This document shows positions 1 through 7,404 of a DNA stretch of 28,053 nucleotides, in pieces. The position numbers were made by a program, and so were the translations under genes. The notes beneath the pieces are model-generated. The model saw only the letters and a program-made list of their open reading frames with translations, ran no database searches and was not told where the DNA came from. Numbering within the stretch: position 1 is the first letter of the stretch; each line of letters opens with the position of its first letter. Origin of the DNA: JAFGPF01 sp964500415 (GTDB taxonomy: Bacteria; Chloroflexota; Dehalococcoidia; Dehalococcoidales; RBG-16-60-22); assembly GCA_964500415.1 (NCBI GenBank), contig CAZCOB010000021.1, positions 1 through 28,053 on the forward strand. Reading direction: 5' to 3'.

Positions 1-52
1 GCGGGACTGCTGGCAGCATGAAAGGTTTGGTGTCCACTATTGACATCCGACG
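1..52. other. Non-coding left edge, possible end of a mobile element
   Basis: These bases lie directly downstream of the DUF5343 stop codon. They contain TGTCCACTATTGACA (about 32-46), an imperfect inverted repeat with TGTC/GACA arms. Such a sequence next to a gene that seems to end early would fit the terminal repeat of an insertion sequence lying mostly outside the window. No transposase is visible here, so this is only a suggestion. Confidence 0.2.
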
Positions 53-445
53 TCACTTGTATGTTTGCGCCATATATTTAGCTACACTTTTAGCAACTAG
101 ATACTTTGCAGAAAAGTAATCAACAAGTGCCTGTTCGTCTTTTTTATATGCATCAGGATAAGTCTCAAATAAGTCAACGTAGGTTTTTTTAATAGCATCA
201 GCCATTGCTTTAGGTGCTTTGTTTTTATCTTTAAATATTTTCCACCTGTCCGTAGGTTTATTTTGGGCGTCGATAAAACCTAAAGTTTTGGATGCTGTTA
301 ATAGATAATGGTCATTACCGCTTTTGAATCCAATTGACTTCAGATATTCAACATTTACTTTAGTAGTCGGAACTCCTAATTCCTTGATTTTTTCGAAGAA
401 TCTCTTTACATTATTGGGACTAGGTGTGTATGGCGCTTTTTGCAT
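53..445 (-). CDS. DUF5343 family protein, possibly C-terminally shortened
   Basis: A 130-residue soluble protein of unknown function. The pattern of a short N-terminal segment, KRFFEKIKELGVP, then YLKSIGFKSGNDHYLL, LGFID, PTDRWKIFKDK and LFETYPDAYKKDEQALVDYF matches what I recall of DUF5343 proteins, often found as small orphan genes in accessory regions. I see no catalytic motif, signal peptide or membrane segment. The family usually continues past the last helix seen here, and the stop lies where a 'LC..ADF'-like tail would be expected, so a slight truncation is possible. The start is well supported: AAAGGAGGG sits about 7 bases upstream of ATG, behind a good minus-strand promoter (505-533). 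Family call likely; function unknown. Confidence 0.7.
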   Translation of the reverse strand: MQKAPYTPSPNNVKRFFEKIKELGVPTTKVNVEYLKSIGFKSGNDHYLLTASKTLGFIDAQNKPTDRWKIFKDKNKAPKAMADAIKKTYVDLFETYPDAYKKDEQALVDYFSAKYLVAKSVAKYMAQTYK

Positions 446-504
446 ATATTTTCCCTCCTTTCTTTAATATTTTGCATATTACATAATATATGTTATCTTG
501 ACAC

Positions 505-533
505 ATTATTCCACCATCTTTACTTATTGTCAA
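505..533 (-). promoter_or_regulatory. Sigma-70-type promoter of the DUF5343 gene
   Basis: On the minus strand, TTGACA (528-533) is followed after 17 bases by AATAAT (505-510), five of six bases matching the -10 consensus. It lies about 60 bases upstream of the start codon, with the ribosome binding site in between. Read directly from sequence; activity is inferred. Confidence 0.6.
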
Positions 534-550
534 ACTATTGCTGTGTTTAG

Positions 551-801
551 GAGGGGCGGTTTCTTAAATCCCTCTTAATCTCCCCTTCGGCAAGCTCAGG
601 GGAGGCTCTTTACGAAAGGGAGAAAGATATTGCAGGGTGTAATAGGGTACTGATTCCCGGGCAGGTTGGGAATGCTCCCACCCCTCTCCGAGATTCTTCG
701 TGACACTAAGAATGACAGAAGCGGGGCGTTTAAGAGGGGCGCCAGCCACTCTTTCTAATTTCTTCCCCCTCTCCTTCACCCTGCCTCAGAAGGAGAGGGG
801 G
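551..801. repeat. Mosaic of hairpins typical of a dispersed intergenic repeat
   Basis: This gene-free stretch is packed with inverted repeats: a 7-bp stem at 580-604 around CCCTTCGGCAAGCTCAGGG; a 5-bp stem TGGGA/TCCCA at 667-680; ATTCTT/AAGAAT at 693-713; and a perfect 13-bp stem at 765-777/789-801 with an 11-base loop. CCCTCTTAA (570-578) and TTAAGAGGG (730-738) form an outer 9-bp pair, and GAGGGGCG recurs at 551 and 734. Modules such as 'CTTCGGCAAGCTCAGG' and 'GATTCTTCGTGACAC..AGAATGACA' are familiar from high-copy intergenic repeats that generate spurious proteins with 'VILSVTKNL'. No real gene is seen between 446 and 893. Confidence 0.65.
765..801. repeat. Perfect 13-bp stem-loop within the repeat patch
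   Basis: CCCCCTCTCCTTC (765-777) pairs perfectly with 789-801 around an 11-base loop. There is no T-run after it on either strand, so it is unlikely to be an intrinsic terminator. It is better seen as the strongest module of the dispersed repeat. Confidence 0.7.
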
Positions 802-893
802 ACACAGGGGGTAAGGTATATTATAAAATCCTCTACTTGGCAATTCAGTCTGTCCCCTGCTAGACTATAATCGTAGATACAGGAGGTACGCTT

Positions 894-2804
894 ATGCACG
901 GCTGGATGGGTAAAATACTCCATGTCGATTTGACCGACTCTAAAATAAGCGAGATTCCGACGCAGCCATATGCAGAGAAATACCTCGGGGGGCGGGGTCT
1001 GGCCTCGCGGCTCTACTGGGAAAAGGTAACACCGGAAATCGGGGCGTTCGACACGGGCAACCGACTTATCTTTATGAGCGGGCCGCTGCTGGCGACTGGC
1101 GCCCAGGGCGCCGCCAGAATGTCGGTATCGGGAAAGTCGCCCATGGCTTACCCGGAAGGCTACTGCTACGGCAGCATGGGCGGGTTCCTGCCGGCCGAGA
1201 TAAAGAGGGCCGGGTGGGACGGAATCGTCATCGACGGGCGCGCCCCCAAACCCGTTTGCCTTTCGATTGATAATGACAAGGTGGAAATCCGCGACGCATC
1301 GTCGTTGTGGGGACAGAGCGCTTACAAAACCGAAGAAATGCTCTACCGTGAATACGGCGATAAGATACGCTTCGCCACCACCGGAGTCGCCGGGGAAAAC
1401 CTGGTAAGGACGGCTACGATATTCGGCTCGCAGCTGGCGGCGGTTACCGCCGGTTTCGGGGCGGTAATGGGTTCCAAGAACCTCAAAGCCATGGTCGTCA
1501 GAGGCACGGGAAACCCCACCGTGGCCGACCCCGCCGGGCTAAAAGAACTCAACCGGTACACTGTAAGGATTAAAAACACCGTAAGCCTGGCCGTGACCCC
1601 CCGTCTGGGTATGACCAATCACGGACACGTGCTAAAGGAAGTGGGACAGAGACACTGCTACCGGTGCGGGTTGGTCTGTTCCAAATATATCTACCGGTTC
1701 GGCAACGACCCCGAACTGGAAGGACTACGCGGCTGCCAGGCCATGGAATACTACCTGCCGTGGCTATACGGCCGTGAAGACGAACCGTTAAAAACCCTGT
1801 TCGATGCCCCTACCCTGGCCAACGACTACTCCATCGGCACCTTCGAACTCCAGCACATGGTCGATTGGCTCTACGCCTGCTATCAGGCCGGGGCGCTTAC
1901 CGAGGCCGAGACCGGCCTGCCGCTATCGAAAACAGGCACGCGGGAATTCCTGGAAAAACTGCTCCACGCCATAGCCTACCGCGAAGGCTTCGGGGATATT
2001 CTGGCCGAGGGGATGATGAGGGTGCGTGATAAAGTGTCGGAAAAGGCGCGTGCCTTATTTATGCATTCCGTCGCTCCTATTGGAGAACATGACGGCGTGC
2101 CGCCCAGGGCTTTTATAGCCCACGCACTGCTTTACCCCTTTGAAAACAGGATGCACCCCATCACCGTACATGAAATAGGCTATGTCCGCATGCCGTGGAT
2201 GATGTACCAGGCCGACCCCGCATCGTCCCCGATTTCGCCGGAAATTTTTCTCAAGATAGCCAGGCTCTTCTGGGGCAGCGAGGCCGCCGCCGACCAGACA
2301 ACCTACGAAGGCAAGGCCATGGCGGCCAGGAACATACAGAATCGGACTTACCTCCGCGATAGCCTGGGACTGTGCGACTTCGTCTGGCCGATTACCTACT
2401 CGCTGACCACTCCCGACGGCGTGGGCGACCCCGAACTGGAAGGCAGGATATTTTCAGCCGTAACCGGAATCCCCGCCAGCGAATTAGAACCCTATGCCGA
2501 GCGCATCTTCAACATACAGAGGCTCATCAGGTTGCGGGAGGGGCACAGAATACCCCAGGACGATTATCCGCCCGAGTTCAACTTTACCGAACCGCTTGTA
2601 TTCGGCGCACATGGCGGCGAAATGATTATGCCCGGCTCCGGCGCCAAACCCGTGGACATGACCGGTAATACCCTCGATAGAGAGAAATTCCTCGGTATGC
2701 TGAAGGAGTTTTATCGGCTGCGGGGCTGGGGTGAAGATACCGGGCTGCCTACGAAAGAAACGCTGGAAGCACTGGGTATTGAAGACCTCGTTAACGCCGT
2801 CTAG
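894..2804 (+). CDS. Aldehyde:ferredoxin oxidoreductase family protein (AFOR 1)
   Basis: A 636-residue cytoplasmic enzyme of the AFOR family, which oxidises aldehydes (or related substrates) to acids at a tungsto- or molybdo-bispterin centre and passes electrons through one [4Fe-4S] cluster to ferredoxin. The N-terminal domain opens with the typical GWMGKILHVDLT and LGGRGLASRL, followed by MSGPLLATGA, VSGKSP and GFGAVMGSKNLKA. Cluster ligands are C255, C258 and C262 (CYRCGLVC) plus C494 in DSLGLC, the usual C-terminal motif. The first cofactor motif is divergent (NDYSIGTF at about 310 instead of a GLD-type motif), so the substrate may differ from classic AFOR. AGGAGGT (881-887) precedes the ATG, fixing the start. 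It stands alone on the plus strand, convergent with the AFOR 2 operon. Family call firm; substrate and metal unknown. Confidence 0.9.
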   Translation: MHGWMGKILHVDLTDSKISEIPTQPYAEKYLGGRGLASRLYWEKVTPEIGAFDTGNRLIFMSGPLLATGAQGAARMSVSGKSPMAYPEGYCYGSMGGFLPAEIKRAGWDGIVIDGRAPKPVCLSIDNDKVEIRDASSLWGQSAYKTEEMLYREYGDKIRFATTGVAGENLVRTATIFGSQLAAVTAGFGAVMGSKNLKAMVVRGTGNPTVADPAGLKELNRYTVRIKNTVSLAVTPRLGMTNHGHVLKEVGQRHCYRCGLVCSKYIYRFGNDPELEGLRGCQAMEYYLPWLYGREDEPLKTLFDAPTLANDYSIGTFELQHMVDWLYACYQAGALTEAETGLPLSKTGTREFLEKLLHAIAYREGFGDILAEGMMRVRDKVSEKARALFMHSVAPIGEHDGVPPRAFIAHALLYPFENRMHPITVHEIGYVRMPWMMYQADPASSPISPEIFLKIARLFWGSEAAADQTTYEGKAMAARNIQNRTYLRDSLGLCDFVWPITYSLTTPDGVGDPELEGRIFSAVTGIPASELEPYAERIFNIQRLIRLREGHRIPQDDYPPEFNFTEPLVFGAHGGEMIMPGSGAKPVDMTGNTLDREKFLGMLKEFYRLRGWGEDTGLPTKETLEALGIEDLVNAV

Positions 2805-2863
2805 GTGTATTGGCGAGGCGTAATATTACCGGGCAGACCGTAGATGATACCGGGCGCTGTTTT

Positions 2864-4009
2864 TTACACCTTCATTCCCAGCAACATCTTCATTCTGACC
2901 TTGAACATATTCCATCCGCCAATCCTGCGGGCCAGCGTGTTCATATTGACGGTATCTTTGTCCTTGGGAGGCACCTTCTCCGGTTCTTTTTTCATCAATT
3001 TCATTGCACCCTGGGGACAGAGCGCGACACAGTTGCCGCAGCCAATACAGCGGTCGAGGTTAACCCGGGCCGTACCGTTCACGGTAATGGCATTCAACTG
3101 GCACTTCCCGGCGCAGATATTGCATCCCAGACACAGCTCTTGGTCGACCTCTGCATAAAAGTTGGTTACATACAAGTCGACAGGGCGGGGGTGTTTGTTA
3201 AGCATTTTCAGGAGGACGCAACAATCGCCGCAGCATATACAGATGGTATCGGGAGCCCGGGAGTTCTCCGGCTGAAGGACGAGGCCGTCCTTCTGGGCTT
3301 TATCAAGGAGTTCAAATGCCTCTTCCTTGGTGAGGTAACGTCCTATACCCATATCGACATGCCGCCGGGCGTGGTCAGGTCCAATCATCAAACACGCCTC
3401 GATAAGGTCGGTTTTCTGACAGCCTTCTCCTAGAATTTGCGACGTCAGACGGCAGATGCAGTTAGCCACGGATATCCTGCCCCTGGCGTTTTCAACGAGT
3501 TTCCTGACGCTATCATAGTCGCTGACGTGGTATTTCTCCGGAACGGAAATGCTCTGAGCGACGGGGATGGTACGCAGCGGGAGTCCTCCACCGGTAGCGG
3601 GTTTCTCTTTCGTGCGTCTCTCATCGCTATACTGATGATAATCGGTGAGTAGGTCTTTGGTGAGATTGTTCAATTGAAAGTTGAAAATGCCTCCCATGGC
3701 GAACTCGGCGCTGCAGTAATGGGTCTCGTCGTAGCCCTCTTCCACCGTCAGGATAACGCCCTTACACATCATGCGGTCCAGCATCTGCTGCAATTCTTCA
3801 ACGGACATCCCGGTGTGTTTAACACGGCGGTAAACGCGTTGCAACGGTTCCGGTTTCATGGAAAGCTGTACGGCTATCTCAGCCTCTTCAGGAGTAAAGA
3901 ACCGCTTCAGTATCTTGATGTCCAGGCCCGATTCCACATCCGGGAAGCCACCCGGCATACTATCCAGGTGTTTTTGCAGGTAGCGGTAAACCAGATTTTC
4001 AGTATCCAT
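2864..4009 (-). CDS. Fe-S protein with 2[4Fe-4S] ferredoxin domain and extra cysteine motifs
   Basis: A 381-residue cytoplasmic protein and the last gene of the AFOR 2 operon. The N-terminal third (about 30-110) looks like a helical, winged-helix-like fold. The middle holds CIC (184-186), C197 and C206 and a cysteine knot CICCGDCC (257-264) that could bind another metal or cluster. The C-terminal ferredoxin domain has two CxxCxxCxxxC sites, C293/296/299/303 and C321/324/327/331. Similar Fe-S proteins occur near oxidoreductases and DUF362 proteins in anaerobes. Here it most likely carries electrons to or from AFOR 2. GGGAGG lies upstream of the ATG, and 28 bases separate it from the DUF362 gene. 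The role of the central cysteines is unknown; this is not a simple small ferredoxin. Confidence 0.8.
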   Translation of the reverse strand: MDTENLVYRYLQKHLDSMPGGFPDVESGLDIKILKRFFTPEEAEIAVQLSMKPEPLQRVYRRVKHTGMSVEELQQMLDRMMCKGVILTVEEGYDETHYCSAEFAMGGIFNFQLNNLTKDLLTDYHQYSDERRTKEKPATGGGLPLRTIPVAQSISVPEKYHVSDYDSVRKLVENARGRISVANCICRLTSQILGEGCQKTDLIEACLMIGPDHARRHVDMGIGRYLTKEEAFELLDKAQKDGLVLQPENSRAPDTICICCGDCCVLLKMLNKHPRPVDLYVTNFYAEVDQELCLGCNICAGKCQLNAITVNGTARVNLDRCIGCGNCVALCPQGAMKLMKKEPEKVPPKDKDTVNMNTLARRIGGWNMFKVRMKMLLGMKV

Positions 4010-4037
4010 TATGCTTTCCTCCCGTTGACTAATATTA

Positions 4038-5195
4038 TCACCGGAAAAAGATTTTTCCCAGCAGTGGCTCTTTTACGGAGATAGCCCCCTCGGGGCAAAT
4101 TTCCTGGCAGCAAAAACAGCGTATACAGCGGTCGTAGTCATGGGTGGGGGGACGTGACTCATCACCCCGGACCCAGTCCACCGCCTTAGGCGTTACGGGG
4201 CAGTGCCGGACACACGTGCCGCAGGCGGTGCAAAGTTTCTCGTCGATGACGGGTCGTACCGTTGTCCGGTTTTTAATAACAGTCCTGACGCGCCCACTGG
4301 TGGCGGGGACGGGGGGCTTGCGAACGACCTGAAAGTCACGGCAGATATATTTTTCTATATCCTCCCCGACAATTTCAATGTTTTCATAATGGTACGTGCC
4401 GAGTCCGGCCTTTTCACCCGGTTCGGAGGTCGGCACGAAGGCGGGGTCGAGGTCGATAATCCGGCAGGCGGCGGCGTCCAGAGCGACGGGGTCGCTGGAG
4501 AGGAGCAGAACGCCCAGCTTTCTGGGATTACCGCTCCGCGGGCCGTTACCCTCCATAGCTATAATAGAATCCATGATAGAAAGTCTCGGCCTGATTAACG
4601 TATTCAAATCGACGAGCATGGTAGCGAAAGCATAGGGGTCGGGCATCCTGGCATGGTGCTGGTTTTTCAAAAATCCGGGAACACAACCGAACTGGTTCTT
4701 GATGGCGCCGGTCATCCGGGTAAGGCCGTGTGTTTTCAGCTTCGGCAGGCTCACCAGCCCGTCCGCATCCAGAACACCGTTAGCGACGACGAAGCGTTTA
4801 ACTAAAAGCGCTTCTTTATGAGCGACCGCCCTGCCTTTAGAAAATTCTGCCAGGGGTACGCCAAGTTCATCGGCCACATGTTTCAGCCCGGCTATTCTCA
4901 TATTAACACCGCAGCCGCCGAAAGCCGGGGAATCGCCGCAGGTTATGTTTGCGCCGGCTTCTATGAGTATTTTGCCGACCGCCCGTAGTACGGCAGGGTG
5001 AGTGCAAACGCACTTTTCTGGGCTGGCGCCGATAAGCACATTCGGCTTGAGGATAATTTTCTCCCCGGACTTTACGAATTCGGAAAGACCGCCGAGAAGG
5101 TCGAGGCCCCTATTTACAGAGGCGTATACTTCATGGTCATCATAGGTACCACAGGCTACCAGGGCCACCCGTGACTTTTTAGAAGTTGCATACAT
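4038..5195 (-). CDS. DUF362 protein with C-terminal 2[4Fe-4S] ferredoxin domain
   Basis: A 385-residue cytoplasmic protein. Residues 10-290 form a DUF362 domain: KPNVLIG (50-56), THPAVLRAV (65-73), GDSPAFGG (87-94), LPKLKTH..MTGAIKNQFG (150-170), then MDSIIAMEGNGP and SSDPVALDAAAC (209-244). Residues 318-370 carry two ferredoxin-type sites, C322/325/328/332 and C357/360/363/367, with an extra C362. DUF362 proteins are common in anaerobes and their reaction is not settled. The fused ferredoxin and position between AFOR 2 and another Fe-S protein suggest an electron-transfer or reductive role. The start lies 14 bases after the AFOR 2 stop with only a weak Shine-Dalgarno (AAGGCG), so translation is probably coupled. 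Family call firm; function unknown. Confidence 0.85.
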   Translation of the reverse strand: MYATSKKSRVALVACGTYDDHEVYASVNRGLDLLGGLSEFVKSGEKIILKPNVLIGASPEKCVCTHPAVLRAVGKILIEAGANITCGDSPAFGGCGVNMRIAGLKHVADELGVPLAEFSKGRAVAHKEALLVKRFVVANGVLDADGLVSLPKLKTHGLTRMTGAIKNQFGCVPGFLKNQHHARMPDPYAFATMLVDLNTLIRPRLSIMDSIIAMEGNGPRSGNPRKLGVLLLSSDPVALDAAACRIIDLDPAFVPTSEPGEKAGLGTYHYENIEIVGEDIEKYICRDFQVVRKPPVPATSGRVRTVIKNRTTVRPVIDEKLCTACGTCVRHCPVTPKAVDWVRGDESRPPTHDYDRCIRCFCCQEICPEGAISVKEPLLGKIFFR

Positions 5196-5209
5196 TATTC
5201 GCCTTATTA

Positions 5210-7057
5210 TTACTCCGGCCAGAGCACCGCGGCCACATCGTCCAGACCAAGCTCCAGCAGCTTCTGCTTACTCGGCCTGCCGGAATTTATATCCCAGTCC
5301 GCCGCCTGGAATAATTCGTCGAATAACTCCTCTTTCTTAAGGGTTATCCCGGCGCGGGGGCCTTCCTTCTTCGGCGGGACGCCCATCATCCGGTCGGGAT
5401 ACTTAAACGGCATGACCAGACCTTCGCGTATATTAAAGGCTACCCGCATGTTGCTGATTCTTTCGCCGGTTTTGAGCAGTTCTTCAACAGTAAGGTCCCA
5501 GCCGGTAATCGTCCTCAGTGTCTCCATGAAGGAGTCGTAGTGCGGCAGGGCTCCCATCATGAACATGCACGCCCCCACAGAATTGTAGACATGCCCGAAA
5601 GCACTGCCCAGCTTGTGCGGCAGGCCGCGTCCCTGGTAAGAAAAGCGGTCAATTTCCGGTATCACGCCCTCCGGGGCAACGTGGCTGGGGCCCTGGGTAT
5701 GACGGCCCGGGGTGGCATCGGCGCCGTAGGCAATGGCAAAAGAAGGTCCACCCCTTGAATCATGGGCCGGGAACTCCTGCCCGCCGATGTGCATGGCGTA
5801 TATCTCGGAACCCTTACCTATTCTCTCGGCGGCTTTCTTGACACCATCAGCGATAATATCGCCGAAACCATGGCGTTTGGCCAGCTTTTCCGTCATGGCG
5901 ATGATTGCTTTATGATTGCCCCAGGTCATTTCCAGTCCGTCGGTGTCCTTCTTGGTGATAATGCCGTTTTCGTAGCACTCGATGGTGAAAGCGATACAGG
6001 CTCCGGCGGAAATACTATCCAGACCGCAGCGGTTGCAGATGTCGTTGGCCTTGATAATCGATTCAACATTGCCGTTCAGGCAGTTGCTGCCGAACATGGC
6101 AATCGTCTCATACTCGGGTTTGTGGGCACCTTCTTCATATTGATACTCACCGGTGCCTGCCCTCATATGCGCGCCGCAGCCTATGGGGCAGCGCCAGCAG
6201 GCATATTTTTCTGTCTCTCGCGCCATATACTGGTCAGCCCCGATATCTCTAAAGTTGGGGAAGTCAATAATGGCCACGCCTGTCCAGTTCTTGCAGGGCG
6301 CATCATCGAACTCGGCACACATGTTGAAGATGCCCGGCGTGCCGCTATCCTTCAGCTGGTGAAAGTGGCCGGTCAACTCGCGCAGGTACTTCTTCCTCAG
6401 TTCCTTGAGCTTTTGAGGTTCGGCCACGGGTACTTTTATTTTACCTTTTACCGCTATCGCCTTGAGTTTCTTGGAGCCCATTACGGCGCCCAGTCCGGAA
6501 CGGCCGGCGGCGCGTCCCTTATTATTCATCACTGAGGCAATAAGAGCCACCTTCTCCCCCGCCTGGCCGATGCAGGCCACCTCCACGTCCCTGCCGTGCT
6601 CTCCCTTGAGGATATCCTCGGTCTCAAAAGAGTCTTTGCCCCACACGCGGGCAGCGTCTTTGATTTCGGCTTTCCCGTTATCAATCAGGAGATAGACGGG
6701 CCTGTCCGAGATGCCGGTGAAAAACACCGCGTCATAGCCGGCGAATTTCAGGTTCGGGCCGACACTCCCACCGGAATTGGCATCACCCCAGCCCCCGGTC
6801 AGCGGTGATTTACCCACCACAATATACCGGGAGCCGCCGAGTCCGTCGGTCCCGGTGAGAGGGCCGGTCATAATACCGAAAATGCTATCCGGCCCCAGCG
6901 GGTCGGTCCCGGCCTTTTGCCGACTGAAAATAATCCGGGCGCCCAGCCCGTAACCCCCGAGAAAATCGCGGCACAGCTTTTCATCCAGTGCCTCGTCCTT
7001 TAGTTCTTTTCTGGTAAGGTCAACCCAGAGAACCTTACCCATGTAACCTCGTGCCAT
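5210..7057 (-). CDS. Aldehyde:ferredoxin oxidoreductase family protein (AFOR 2)
   Basis: A 615-residue cytoplasmic tungsto/molybdo-bispterin oxidoreductase, the first gene of a minus-strand operon with the DUF362 and Fe-S genes. It shows GYMGKVLWVDLT, FLGGYGLGAR, MTGPLTGT, VVGKSPLTGGWGDAN and GLGAVMGSKKLKA. Cluster ligands are C287, C290 and C294 (CWRCPIGC), with C497 in YNSVGAC as the probable fourth. That motif departs from the usual DxxGLC (N for D, A for L). The first cofactor motif is conventional (NDICNRCGLDSIS, about 338-350). AFOR 1 and AFOR 2 are clearly different subfamilies, not a recent duplication. AAGGAGG lies upstream of ATG, and a good promoter is at 7138-7167. The paired Fe-S proteins suggest a multi-subunit or shuttle arrangement rather than free ferredoxin alone. 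Substrate unknown. Confidence 0.9.
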   Translation of the reverse strand: MARGYMGKVLWVDLTRKELKDEALDEKLCRDFLGGYGLGARIIFSRQKAGTDPLGPDSIFGIMTGPLTGTDGLGGSRYIVVGKSPLTGGWGDANSGGSVGPNLKFAGYDAVFFTGISDRPVYLLIDNGKAEIKDAARVWGKDSFETEDILKGEHGRDVEVACIGQAGEKVALIASVMNNKGRAAGRSGLGAVMGSKKLKAIAVKGKIKVPVAEPQKLKELRKKYLRELTGHFHQLKDSGTPGIFNMCAEFDDAPCKNWTGVAIIDFPNFRDIGADQYMARETEKYACWRCPIGCGAHMRAGTGEYQYEEGAHKPEYETIAMFGSNCLNGNVESIIKANDICNRCGLDSISAGACIAFTIECYENGIITKKDTDGLEMTWGNHKAIIAMTEKLAKRHGFGDIIADGVKKAAERIGKGSEIYAMHIGGQEFPAHDSRGGPSFAIAYGADATPGRHTQGPSHVAPEGVIPEIDRFSYQGRGLPHKLGSAFGHVYNSVGACMFMMGALPHYDSFMETLRTITGWDLTVEELLKTGERISNMRVAFNIREGLVMPFKYPDRMMGVPPKKEGPRAGITLKKEELFDELFQAADWDINSGRPSKQKLLELGLDDVAAVLWPE

Positions 7058-7137
7058 GTATTTCCTCCTTGAATTTTAGAAATGTGAAACAATTACGATA
7101 TGGAATTTGTTAAGAATGGAGAGTACCACCTTTTTGC

Positions 7138-7167
7138 ATATTACAATCATGCGGTGATTATTGTCAA
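7138..7167 (-). promoter_or_regulatory. Promoter of the AFOR 2-DUF362-FeS operon
   Basis: On the minus strand TTGACA (7162-7167) is followed after 18 bases by TAATAT (7138-7143), about 80 bases before the AFOR 2 ATG. The -35 box ends three bases from a decayed IS3-type transposase fragment, so insertion-sequence debris borders the promoter directly. Seen in sequence; activity inferred. Confidence 0.55.
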
Positions 7168-7169
7168 AA

Positions 7170-7304
7170 GGCGTGCCGATGCCGACTGAGGTCATCACGA
7201 TGGATAGCGGGCCGGAGTTTATGGGGCGGGGGCTTGATAGGCAGGCTGAGAGATGAGTGTTTGAATGCTAACCAGGTGAGTTCAGACTACATAGCTCGTT
7301 GGGG
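7170..7304 (+). pseudogene. Decayed fragment of an IS3-family transposase (OrfB, rve domain)
   Basis: In one frame (7170-7256) the sequence reads GVPMPTEVITMDSGPEF..GLD, the rve-domain region of IS3-type OrfB ('GxP..I..DNGPEF....LD'). At 7240 a second frame takes over with GRLRDECLNANQ, matching the downstream 'FNGRLRDECLNAN' block. At 7290 a third frame reads HSSLG, part of the C-terminal 'RPHSSLGYRPP'. Three conserved blocks are thus fused by internal deletions and frameshifts, so the gene is dead. This is the main content of the 7058-7404 gap besides the AFOR 2 promoter; I see no function in 7305-7404. Confidence 0.7.
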
Positions 7305-7404
7305 GGGGGAAGTGTCCTGGAGGAGTATGCTGAAATAAAGGCTGTACTCTGGACAGTAGCGTTGCCAATTATGGAGTAAGGTTACTGTGTGATTAAGGTC
7401 AACC

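Noticed and set aside
564..779. Minus-strand reading frame of 71 codons containing VILSVTKNL
   Set aside because: It lies wholly within the hairpin repeat patch, has no ribosome binding site, and its peptide is the kind produced by dispersed repeats.
866..871. TATAAT as a -10 box for AFOR 1
   Set aside because: No -35 box lies at a proper distance (TTGGCA is 23 bases away) and the resulting leader would barely hold the ribosome binding site.
2805..2863. Possible bidirectional terminator between the convergent AFOR 1 and Fe-S genes
   Set aside because: The repeated TACCGGGC copies are direct, not inverted, and no convincing stem precedes the T-run.
2810..3433. Long plus-strand open frame opposite the Fe-S protein gene
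   Set aside because: It is the antisense shadow of a clear ferredoxin-domain gene, with no family motif or ribosome binding site.
470..7145. TTTTGCATATTACA occurs at 470-483 and 7132-7145, each upstream of a minus-strand gene
   Set aside because: A 14-base match somewhere in 28 kb is expected by chance about once or twice, and the copies stand at different distances from the start codons.
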